DNA from: Takakia lepidozioides | Lineage: Eukaryota > Streptophyta > Takakiopsida > Takakiales > Takakiaceae | DNA: 64,000 bases | NCBI GenBank assembly: GCA_030704615.1 | Contig: CM060732.1 | Coordinates: 3,720,001-3,784,000, forward strand | Direction: 5' to 3' | Shown: positions 1-9,785 of the stretch, in pieces | Layout: each line of letters opens with the position of its first letter | How positions within the stretch are numbered: position 1 is the stretch's first letter | Notes under the pieces: generated by a model | What the model saw: only the letters and a program-made list of their open reading frames with translations | What the model was told of the DNA's origin: nothing | Databases searched by the model: none | Translations under genes and position numbers: made by a program

Positions 1-646
1 AGGGAGAGAGAGTTAAACCAAAAAATAGAACTGAAAGAGTCATCCCTTGCTGACAATTAAAAGGGAAGAAAAGAGATGCGAGAGATTCATAGATGAGGAA
101 GCAAGAAATGGGACACTGGTAGAGTGCATCTCGCAATTATAGAAACAAACCCCAGTCTACTGCTTCAGTACCTAGGACTAATCAAAAGCTTCTTCCTTAA
201 CAAATAACCAAACACACCCGAGCAATACGCCACAAGCATCTATGGATTGGAGAGTAATACAGATCTCCAGTTGCCAGAAACTTTGATAAATTGACCACGT
301 TTAGACGAAACCCAATTATACTTCAACATCACCGTGCTGAAAACTGCAGGAATACAGTTTGAACAGCAACCTGCATAACCCGAGCCAGTGTACTAACCAA
401 GAAGCCTCACGCTACATGTGCTCATAACATGCCAAAAGATCAACTTTGTGTGCTTCAACATGCCGGGATGTCAATGCAGCTGAAGCATACAAAACAAATA
501 TTTTGGCAGCAAAAACAGCAGAGGTTCCAGGCAGGTTGTGGTACTAATAATGCTTGAATATATGTTCCCATGGAAGAACAACCAACTCCAGATTTGAAAA
601 AACAAAATAGGCTTACACTACAAATAATTGCTTCTCGTGAAACTTT
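1..646. other. No gene recognised
   Basis: AT-rich sequence with no open frame or domain that I can support. It lies 3' of the minus-strand terminal exon at 647-856 and may include that gene's 3' untranslated region. Confidence 0.4.
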
Positions 647-856
647 TTACAGCTGTTTTGTCAAGACAGGAGGGCGAGTGGGCAACAGAGAACTCAAACC
701 AAGCGCAGTGATTGTAGATGATGATGAGTAGATGACCCACCAGTCTCCCAAAAGCCCCACCATGGTACAGTTCTGAGTGATAGATGTGACTCGGGCCAGA
801 CAGAAAAACATATAATCCCGTACTTCCACATGCATCACAGTTGCTGTTGGATTGAG
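647..856 (-). CDS. Putative 3'-terminal exon of a membrane-associated protein
   Basis: On the minus strand an acceptor-like site (TTGTGGGCTTGGCAG, cut after base 857) precedes an open frame that runs to a stop at 647. It encodes about 69 residues, including VRDYMFFCLARV and TMVGLLGDWWVI, which have the pattern of a conserved plant protein segment (charged residue, aromatic pair, then a glycine/tryptophan turn). The last 25 residues are low complexity. I do not recognise the family. It fits in phase after the exon at 1810-2036, which ends in phase 0, but any exon between them is unresolved. The overlapping minus frame at 618-869 is taken to be a shadow. Confidence 0.4.
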   Translation of the reverse strand, partial: LNPTATVMHVEVRDYMFFCLARVTSITQNCTMVGLLGDWWVIYSSSSTITALGLSSLLPTRPPVLTKQL

Positions 857-1809
857 CTGCCAAGCCCACAAAGAGCTGAGAGTTGCGTTTGAGAAGACCG
901 ATGAGAGATGTTCTTTAATCCCAGCAGACTCACCAGACTGCACAGTTCGGTAATCGTGAATCAGCTTAAGCTTTGCATCAGTTCATTAGTTGCTCACATA
1001 ATTTCACTCTTTGCAAGCATACACTTTTCCCCTTGACTGCAAACTAGTTAAAACATACCAGGCTTTCACACTAAAGCCTGGCTGGTTCTCCAGAACACCT
1101 TCATGTGCATATAAGGCCGACAAGAACTCTGATGCTGCGTAAGCAAATGAAGGAAGCTTTCAAGAGACATGGACTGGCAGAAGGAAGAGCAACTCTGCAG
1201 ACTGAACAGCCAAACCAAGAGCCAATTAGATTTGTGGTAAATGTATTCAGAGGAGAAGATGGCTGTCTTGGAAGTTTTGTCATAGAGTGCGCATGCCTCC
1301 AAGCCATGCCAATATTTCACTGGTCATCAACTGGGTATAATTGGGTTTCATCTAAACATGGCCAATTATACTCTCACCACAAGATGGCAACCACAGGATG
1401 ACGATGTGCCAATGCTCACGTTGCCAAGAACCTAGAGGTTGTCATTGAAACCAAACCCTCCAGGAACATGAACTTATGTCCTGAGGCTAATAGACGCACC
1501 AGGGGTGAAATAGAGGTGTAAAAAGAGGCCTCACCTTCTCTTTGAGTCGGTCGAAGCTGCGCCTCTCACTAGCTTGCCGCAACCTCCTCTATTGAAATTC
1601 AGAAGAGACAAAAGATGTTGATTAGTAGGATAACTCTGATATGACTTACCAATGGAAAGTGCCTCCTAAACCTTTACAACCCGACCCTTCTAGAGCTTCA
1701 TTCACAGCCCACTTTAGTTCTCCCAATAAAGCTCCCAAATCTTGAATTTCACACTCTCTATACTTTCCAGAAGTAGAATTCCAATGAGAGGCTTTGGTGT
1801 CGTTCAAAC
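857..1809. other. Probable intron or intergenic sequence
   Basis: Open frames here occur on both strands over the same bases (about 1100-1400) with no recognisable motif and no convincing splice pair, so I do not call an exon. If 1810-2036 and 647-856 belong to one gene, this is intron sequence. Confidence 0.3.
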
Positions 1810-2036
1810 CTGTTCAACCCAAATGTAGATGGAGGCAGGCGTGGGCTTAGTGCTCCACAGAAGAAAGATGAGATTTACAAACAATGACACAGGGTATTGA
1901 TAACCCATAGCAACAGTCATCACCACCAATGCTGGCACCCATAGCCGCTTCAGCCACTGCACCAGAGAATCCTGCCGCTCTTCTAAGTCCAGAAAGTTCT
2001 CTTTCGGAGAGTAACTTGTAACCCTTGCCTGCTGAT
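1810..2036 (-). CDS. Putative internal exon with a membrane segment
   Basis: On the minus strand an acceptor (TTCTTTTCCAG) opens a 227-nt exon and a donor (GAACAG|GTTTGA) closes it in phase 0. The frame encodes about 75 residues: a charged stretch (ENFLDLEERQDSLVQWLKRL), then a long hydrophobic run (VPALVVMTVAMGYQYP, then VSLFVNLIFLLW), then a short hydrophilic tail ending IYIWVEQ. Two closely spaced hydrophobic stretches suggest a transmembrane hairpin. The family is not recognised. The continuous frame at 1847-2059 in another phase is judged a shadow, because this frame has the better hydrophobic pattern and matching splice sites. Confidence 0.45.
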
Positions 2037-2810
2037 CTGGAAAAGAATATGGCTCTCATGGATTAGCTAACCAACCCTGCAGCAATATATCTCTTGCATG
2101 CAGTCTCAAACAGAAGGTAGATCAACCCAACACACCATTGTCAAAACCACTCTACATCAATTTCCTAGTAAAAATGCCTCTTTGATGAGAGTCATAACAG
2201 AGCAATGAGATTTAAGTTGCTTGTCTTGGTTATCAGTGTGAGCAAATCACAAATGCACTCATTCCTCCTGAAGAGCTAACATTACCAAGGCTTATACAAA
2301 TAGCTCCCGAAACATTCAGAAGAATGAAGACCATGAGTGAGACATAGATGCTCCTTTGAACTATTCGTCCACAATTTCACATCATACAATCATCAAAATA
2401 CAGCCACACTCAGCTATTAACATCACACACTCACCTTCAACAAGAACTGGCATGGTAACCAACTTCTTTGGAGAAAATGCAGATCATTCTACGAGATCAG
2501 GATACACAAGTTGGCATAGTATCTGTGATCCACATACACAATTGATTTCAGAAAGAACTTGCGATCCAGAGGAGATGAATGGATGAGTGATAAGGCCTAC
2601 CCCTCTCGCAGAGTATTGCCTTTGAGAATCCTTGCGATCTTGATAGATAGCTGGTTGCAATTGTCAGTCCCACTATTGTCTCTGTATGCTGTCTCCTACC
2701 TGCAGAAGAGACAATCAACATTGTAAACTCTTCCCTGCACCTTCCATCTTATCGTAGATAGAATTCATGCCATGTGGTTTAAGCAAATGGATTCCTTTCT
2801 CGTTGGAAAG
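2037..2810. other. No gene recognised
   Basis: AT-rich sequence between putative minus-strand exons. A 76-residue plus-strand frame at 2356-2586 has no family signature. It is probably intron. Confidence 0.3.
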
Positions 2811-2986
2811 CTATGGGACGTGAAGCAAGAGCTCAATTTCTAGGATTGAGTTAAGTAGGTCGTTTGGTGATCTAAGATTGCTATGCGACTGAGAACAAAC
2901 ACTCAAACGGTTGCAGAGTCTGACATAGCCGAGTGGATTTTTCCCTCCTTTCTCCAACAAGCTACTGTGAAGTTCTTCTGCTATCT
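2811..2986 (-). CDS. Possible exon, family uncertain
   Basis: A pyrimidine-rich tract and AG acceptor on the minus strand precede an open frame of about 58 residues containing EIAEELHSSLLEKGGKNPLG and SPNDLLNSILEIE, ending at a stop at 2811. The spacing of a GG motif, an L-CNR motif and an SPxDLL motif weakly recalls the winged-helix region of ESCRT-II VPS36, but the resemblance is too thin for a name. It could be a terminal exon of a gene separate from the one at 647-2036. Confidence 0.25.
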
Positions 2987-4055
2987 CTTGTTGTAAAAAA
3001 AGACATACACAAATCAAATACCATACAAGTAATAAAATAATGTCATGTGCATGCGAATATCTGGAGTTGCCCCAACAGTAGCCTAAGGAGAATACTTCAA
3101 CACTATATTTTCAACCAGCCGACTATTAAATGCTATCCAGTAACCAGAGTTGCTTCTTTCACAGGTTAAAGACCCAATAAGGTGTAAATCAATTGCGTAC
3201 AACACTGGGTTTTTGAAACATTCATAGCAGATACTTTAAGCAAATTGATCATGTTTCGGTGGAACTCAAAAGTAAATGAAAAATTACAGCAATCTGGATT
3301 CACAGGTAAATGGTCCCTTGAACGATTAACTCTTACAGGTCAATATCCCTGTTTGACTGTACTGCTTAGGGCACCTTTCTATGTGACCAACTCACCCCCT
3401 GAGGTTAACGTCATATACCTCAGCATGGGTCAAAAACACCTTGCAGTGGGAGTCTGGCACTCCCTCAACCCTGGGGTGAGGGGTTTGTGGCCACCACAAA
3501 TAGTGGACTCTTGGGCTCCACAGGCAGCTCTTCAACCTGCTATAGCAAGTCTTTACAATCTCTACGACCTACTACAGCTAGTCATTCTGTGTGCTAAAGC
3601 AAAAGGACAAACTGGCTGCCAGTAGCTGCCACCGGTTGCACATAGCAAGGCTCACTGGCCTTGACCCTTGGAGTGACCCGATCTTTGGCCTATGTCATCC
3701 ACGGGTTAGGGGGTGCCATGGAAAGAGGCCCTTACCAAGAGCTCGAATGGTTGGTTGCAACTGCTTCAGGGGTCCCCAATGAGCATGTCGGTAGAAATTT
3801 GTCGATGAAAAAACACGGTGCAAACACGGCTCAGATGACCCAACAACATGGTTTCCTAGAACTGCAACAAGAGACAACTGAGATTAAAACACACCCTCTA
3901 GGGCAAAACACTGACGAGTCTAAAAATGTCAATGATTGCCAGTGCCTCCTTCCACCTTAACTTTTCTAGTCTTTAAGTTTGAGGAGACATTCTACAAATG
4001 CAAGATGTGGTTTGTACGTATGTGGCCCAAACCATGTGTGAATGTCTAAAATCCT
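2987..4055. other. No gene recognised
   Basis: Plus-strand frames at 3245-3625 and 3591-3960 overlap each other in different phases and show no domain. Codon and amino-acid composition look random. I see no transposon signature. Confidence 0.3.
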
Positions 4056-4606
4056 TCAGTAAAGCTTGAGGACATCTGTCCAGCCCCTTTGTTCATGCCA
4101 TCTTGTATCCATCATGTTAACAGAGGGCAGTCCAATGCCACATCCTGCCCAATTCTTTGTTGCAGCTACCCTTGGCTGCTCGAGGTATGACTCGTGTTCT
4201 ACAGATGTCATTACCCCACCAATCAATTTTGTTCTCCCTCCATGTGGTACCATTTGCACATTCCTGCGCTTGGGATTTCCTACCAGATAGCTCTCACTTA
4301 CAGCTTCCTCACAATCACTCACAATACATATGTTCTGCAGTACTTCACAGTCATCAAAACTCACTTTCTTCACTTCATTTTGGGCATCTGACAAGTCCCA
4401 ACCATGAAATTTTTCGAACGTCACATCCATTGTGTGTATCTTACTCTTGTAAGATTTTGATTCATCAGTCTCAATTAGTGAATCCAAGCAGACTTGTGAC
4501 AGAATGAGAGGTGAACAAAAAGTAGCTGTAGGAAAGGTTTCTAATACTTTTGGGCATGATGGAACCTCCAAGCAGACTCTGTAAATCGCCTCCGAAACTG
4601 AGCCAA
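4056..4606 (-). CDS. Open minus-strand exon-like segment, unknown protein
   Basis: A minus-strand frame of about 180 codons runs from an acceptor-like site (CCTCTTGGCTCAG, near 4607) to a stop at 4056. It begins SEAIYRVCLEVPSCPKVLE and continues with an acidic/Ser-rich central part and a C-terminal part ending GWTDVLKLY. No transmembrane segment or known motif is visible. A second open stretch at 4670-4853 ends at a possible donor (TTTAAG|GTCAGC), leaving a roughly 70-bp putative intron between them. The two frames do not join in phase without a different splice choice, so I cannot say whether both are coding. Confidence 0.3.
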
Positions 4607-5057
4607 GAGGTTAAGGTCTTTAGCATCCCATCAGCTGTAGACTCGATCAACCAGTAGAGCTGACCTTAAAAGATTTGGTAGCTTTGATCGTCTCAACGTG
4701 CTCATCGGTCTCTTCGTAACTAATAAACCTATTTTTGGTCTGACTTTTGTTACAAATTATGCCATGCGTATTCGCCAGTCTCCCTTCACAGAAAGACAGG
4801 GAGGTTTTCCTAGGGGTTGGAATATATTCGCCACTGTCCGAAAGCAAAAGCACCTATGGTTCGCTGCCATTCAACAGAGAATAATATGAAACCAAATATC
4901 TGTAGGGGTCAGTCTGTGCCTCAGAAATTCAATGATGCCAAGATCCTCCTGCAGCACGAACATTTCCGCAAGCTAATAATGGAGAGCATTTCATGTCATT
5001 TGATCAACACTACAAAGCTCAGCACAGCGAGAGAAATCTATGCACATATTTTCATAC

Positions 5058-5157
5058 CTGGGACGCGAAGAATCGGACAGGAAACATGAGATGCACCGCA
5101 AGCAGACACAATAGAAGGAGACAAGCGGGAGCGCAACAGTCTTGCGGCGACCTGCAT
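5058..5157 (-). CDS. Putative first exon with organelle-targeting leader
   Basis: On the minus strand an ATG at 5157 opens MQVAARLLRSRLSPSIVSA, rich in Arg, Ser and Ala, lacking acidic residues and able to form an amphipathic helix. This is the usual composition of a plant mitochondrial presequence. The frame reaches a donor CCCAG|GTATGA at 5058/5057. An upstream ATG at 5174 in another phase gives a hydrophobic Leu-rich peptide ending at a stop just past the donor, so the start is ambiguous. Downstream exons would lie to the left (2.8-4.9 kb), but no continuous phase-compatible model could be built by eye. Confidence 0.3.
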
Positions 5158-6312
5158 TTCGTGGGCGATACCATGGGCCAATTCCAATCCCTCAGAACCC
5201 AACAAACAGAACCCTAGAAAAAAAACCGACGTCTGGCTCAGAAAACACAGAACGTGAAGGCAAATCTACAGCTCCTCCCTTCCGCTGCCCCCCAAAGCTC
5301 CCTCCTCCGGAAGCTTGGATGCACACTCACTTGGCGCACCCCACGTAAGCTTTGAACATACCTGCAGCGTAGTCATCCATTGTAGAGGGTTTGCTGTTCA
5401 TCCGTTCTAACAAAGTGTGCCTTTAAACAATTTCGCTGAAGGGTCTTTGATTTTCAAGCTCGAGTCTGCTATCTGATGATTCATAGAATTGCGATATCTT
5501 TTTCTACGTGGCCGCCGGAAAGCAATGCGTTCACCATGTCTTCTTCGATTCTACACCATTCTTGGGAAGTTGGGAGGGGGCCACCAACTCACTCAGAATT
5601 CTCTCCAACTGAACTACCCACCAACCATTGATGTTGTCTCTACAAGAATGACTTCAACACAACTTGTAGACCTGAATTTTTGAAGTTGACAAGTTTTGAA
5701 ACGAGGAGTTCACATTAAAGTTATCCGTAAAGTGCCAAAAACTGGGGACAAGTACCCCGAGTTTGGCCAAAAGTGGGGACCAGTTAACAAACTAGGGACC
5801 AAACTCATACAAAGGAAAAAAAAACACGGGATGAAACTAGTTTTCTCACCAAAACTGGGGGTCAAACTAGTTTCATACCCGTTTGGGTTTTGTCGAGCTG
5901 CATGCCATCGTGACGCCGAACGACCTTATACTTTTAGGGTATCAGATCATGTCAAGGAGTAGGACTCATGCACAGTTTGGCAAACTCGTGCCCAATTTTG
6001 CTGACTTTACGTTTGTACTCAAACTGGGCACCAAACTCGGCATGACTTTAAGGATAATTCTAATGAAACACGCGAGATGGAGCTCCGCAAAGTCCGCTCT
6101 CTGCGCAAGTTTGGGACTTAGATGTTTTTGACGTCTGCAGAGTGTTGCTGTTGTAAATGAGGACAACCAGGCTTACTATCTTTACTAGTTAGATTAGCTG
6201 TATCTGCGTAGGCTTATCAGTTTGGTCTTTATTGTTTATCCTGTAGTTAGCCTTGTCAGCTTTGTTTTGTGCCTTACATTCTAGGGATTAGATTCACTGT
6301 AGCTAGCTACGT
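5158..6312. repeat. Degenerate short repeats of an AAACTGGGGACC-type motif; otherwise no gene
   Basis: Between about 5690 and 6150 variants of AAACTGGG(G)ACCAAACT recur at irregular spacing on the plus strand (5740-5860, 5862-5880, 6020-6045). This looks like a decayed tandem or foldback repeat. Bases 6160-6312 are AT-rich flank of the MULE and hold nothing recognisable. Confidence 0.4.
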
Positions 6313-6352
6313 GGGGGCTGCTATTTCATGAGCGGCATGAGCATGAGCGGGA
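6313..6352 (+). repeat. Left terminal inverted repeat
   Basis: GGGGGCTGCTATTTCATGAG followed by CGGCATGAGCATGAGCGG and an A-rich stretch. The same sequence, inverted, closes the element at 27437-27475. A third copy starts at 37612 (GGGGTTGCTATTTCATGAG), which supports it as a true element end. Confidence 0.75.
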
Positions 6353-8033
6353 AAAATAAAAACATGAGCGGGCCGAATTGTGTCCACGGAAATAGGGTTA
6401 GGAGGCACGGAAATAGGGTCATGTGGACTCGTCATAGCAATGAAATGCAACATTTTATTGCAAATTTGGTGGCAAGCCACGTCTATACAAGTGTGTCCTA
6501 ACTGTCATAGCAGGAATGGGAACTACTCTCCTACACCTTCTGAGGAACTTGGCCCTCCTTCTTCCTCATCCCCCTCATCCCCCCCATCCTCCGAGCTCTG
6601 TGATGCATCGGTTGCAGTATGCCTCTCCAAAATGCCGTCCTCTCCTTGGGGGACTGTCCACCTCACCTCCTGGGAATCTTCTGCCTCTTCTCCCCCACTT
6701 TCCTCAGCAGAATCCAACACAAATCTACGAGCCCGACGGGCTCTAATAGCTGCTGCCTCCTCCCTCATCTTCATTTTCTTGAGGCTTGCCTCGTCTAAAA
6801 TCTGCTGTACACGACTAGGTTCGGAACACCTCCTAATGGACACCGAAGCAAGCCGGGCAGCATAAGTAGGAAGGATGTAGTCCATTTCTGGACTAGGCAT
6901 GAAATCCCCCCTGGCAAAAAAAGGCACGTTCTTCCTGCCCATGAACTCCGGTGTAGACGTCTCTCCTGCTGTACTTGGCATCCTACAGTAAGAACAAATC
7001 CACTTCAAGAATGTCAATACCAGCAGAAGCAGAAAGGGTAATAAGAGAGCGAAGGGAGGTGCCTCACGAAATCTGGAGGCAACTTACAATGCGACCACTC
7101 ACTCGTACACCGGGGGCTCCTCGGCCTCGATCCCAACTTGTTCCTCCCCCTACTCCTTATCGGATTTTTCCTCATCCTCCGAGGATGCCTCTTCATCTTT
7201 CGGCAGACGTTCAGCCGCTGCAAGTTCCGAGTTGTGGAGGGCAGTATCTGGCTCGAAGGTGAACACATGCCTGTCGGACAACGTCCCTGCCCACATTGAA
7301 GCACCTGAGGAACAAAGCGGGCGGTTAATAGCTTGCGGCATGCAATTGCAATCGGGCCAGGGGACAAACTGAGCACGTGAAGGCTTACCCGTGCCGCATG
7401 TGACGTCCAGAATCCGCCCTTGGACATCCGAGCACGTCTCCATGAGGGTTTGGATGAAAGCAGGGCTCCGGGTCCGGCTGTACCGCCACGGTTTGCCTGT
7501 CTTTGTGTCCTTCGGCATACTGGAGTGGGACACATAGTTGTAGAGGACATCGTAGGTAACAGGGTCCACAGCGGCATCAACAAGACGACCGTCGTTGCGG
7601 AATTTGAACGTAGACCCTCTCTTCACAAAGCAATATGCCTCAAACACCAATGTCTGCACATCCAACAAAATAGGGATCAACTCCGGGATCTTGTTTAGAT
7701 ACACCACAATATGAGGTGAATGCAATAGATTGATAACTTACACTTTGGCCCTCTGTTCGCAACCCCTATGTATTGATGCAGAACCATTTTCTGAGGAGGA
7801 CCGGGGTGACACTTTTCGGTGTCCACCTTGCCACCGCATTCTCTGTGGTCTTCCCTTTTGTGGCAAGGACAACCACACATCCACCGTCATCCATAAGCAT
7901 CCCCGCCAGCCCAAACCCGGCTTTCCAGTAGTCCTCAGTAAACCTGTTCCAAGGGGGCACACCATCCAGGCCCTCCAGCAGCTCCTCATCTGGAATGTCG
8001 AGGAGAATCATGTCGCAAGCTCTCTCCACCTCA

Positions 8034-8054
8034 CCCCCCCCCCCCCCCCCCCCC
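8034..8054 (+). repeat. C21 homopolymer inside the methyltransferase gene
   Basis: Twenty-one consecutive Cs (Gs on the coding strand) lie just before the exon carrying motif IV. The matching site in the right arm has only nine Gs (25747-25755). The tract is a likely replication-slippage hot spot and changes the frame between copies. Confidence 0.85.
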
Positions 8055-8924
8055 GAGTGCTCTTGCAATCCGTGCTCACAGCCGTGAAGAATTCCATCAT
8101 GGCCTCAAAACCAGGGGTGTCTTTAGGCTCTGTACCGGCAGCCCTCTTCTTGGCTTCCCCTTCTGCTCCGCTAGAGACTTGCTGTGTGCCACCTTCTTCG
8201 CCCTGGCAGCGAGAGCGTCAAGGAAGCTCTCATTGACGCATTGGATGATGGTTGGAGGTTCTAGCTTTGGCCTGTGCGTAAACGTCACCGCCGAATACCG
8301 CCGTGTAGGCTCGCCCTCAAATGCCAACTTCTTGGCAGAGCCAGTCCCACTCCGAACTGACTTGGGAACCCGGACGACCGGTGACTGGGTAGCAGCAACA
8401 GCAGTCGCAGGACCTTGAACAAAGTCGTCGTCCAAGTCACTCTCTTGGGTCCCCTCCTGCGCCTGCTCCGATGCCCCGATGGTTTTCTGTTTTTTGGGTG
8501 TTACTGCACTCACCCTTGTCTTTTTCCTTGTCCTTTTCCTTTGGCCTTTACTCTTCTCATTCAATTTCTCCTGAATTCCTGCCTGAGCAAGCTCTGCCGC
8601 TTTCCTGGAGTTCGCAAGCGCTTTTGCCTCTTTTGCACCCAGCGGAGGCAGCGGAGCCCGGTTTCGTCGGGCCTCAGCATCCAGCTTCAATTGAAACTCG
8701 GATGGGTCAAGCATGCCGGGCGGAAGGTCCACATACCAAGGGCAATCACGCAAATGTTCCAGATGCCACTCCTTCACAATATTGTCAGTGTACATGGAGT
8801 CAGCCCCAGGGTTCCTCCATGCCAGGAAGAATGGTGGCTCGAAAGACAAATGACCTTTCTCCAAAAGGGAGAACTTGCAGTACCTGCATTCATGAAAAAC
8901 ACAATGAGGTCCCTGAACTGCAAA

Positions 8925-9785
8925 TTCGGCACCATTTTCCCAGGTTGGGGCGGATCTGAGTGGGCCTAGAAATGGAAAAATGGCGCCGAATTTCGGTTTT
9001 TGGTGACTGCCACCCTAGGGACTTAGCCATCTTGGGAGCCCTGAATTGGAAATTCGGCGCCATTTTTCCCGGTTTGGCCCGAAGATGGCTAAGTCCTAGA
9101 ACGGCAATAGGGCCTAGAAATGGAAAAATGGCGCCGAATTTCCAGTTCAGGGCCAGCCACCCTAGGGACTTAGCCATTTTCGGAGCCCTGACTGGAAATT
9201 CGGCGCCATTTTCCCAAGTCCGGCCCGAAAATGGCTAAGTCCCACAAGGGCAATATGGCCCAGAAATGGAAAAATGGCGCCGAATTTCCAGTTCAGGGCC
9301 AGCCACCCTAGGGACTTAGCCATTTTCGGAGCCCTGACTGGAAATTCGGCGCCATTTTCCCAGGTCCGGCCCGAAAATGGCTAAGTCCCACAAGGGCAAT
9401 ATGGCCCAGAAATGGAAAAATGGCGCCGAATTTCCAGTTCAGGGCCAGCCACCCTAGGGACTTAGCCATTTTCGGAGCCCTGACTGGAAATTCGGCGCCA
9501 TTTTCCCAGGTCCGGCCCGAAAATGGCTAAGTCCCACAAGGGCAATATGGCCCAGAACTGGAAAAATGGCGCCGAATTTCCAGTTCAGGGCCAGCCACCC
9601 TAGGGACTTACCCATTTTCGGAGCCCTAACTGGAAATTCGGCGCCATTTTCCCAGGTCCGGCCCGAAAATGGCTGTCCCATATGGCCTTGACCTGGAAAA
9701 ATGGCGCCGAATTTCCAGTTCAGGGCCAGCCACCCTAGGGACTTACCCATTTTCGGAGCCCTGATCTGGACATTCGGCGAAAAAT
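8925..9785 (+). repeat. 146-bp satellite array in an intron, left arm
   Basis: About six tandem units of ~146 bp. Each contains two inverted half-sites, GGAAATTCGGCGCCATTTT and its complement AAAATGGCGCCGAATTTCC, separated by GGACTTAGCCAT and CCCTAGGGTGGCTGGCC blocks. It lies between two coding exons of the ParB/methyltransferase gene, so it should be spliced out. The mirrored array is at 24045-24900. Confidence 0.8.

Noticed and set aside
6380-6865. Pro/Ser-rich 161-residue plus-strand frame
   Set aside because: Shadow of the acidic C-terminal exon of the left-arm gene.
8415-8969. Plus-strand frame with hydrophobic stretches (FFGCYCTHPCLFPCPF)
   Set aside because: Reverse complement of the Lys-rich linker of the methyltransferase gene. 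Apparent membrane segments are an artefact of AAG/AAA codons read backwards.
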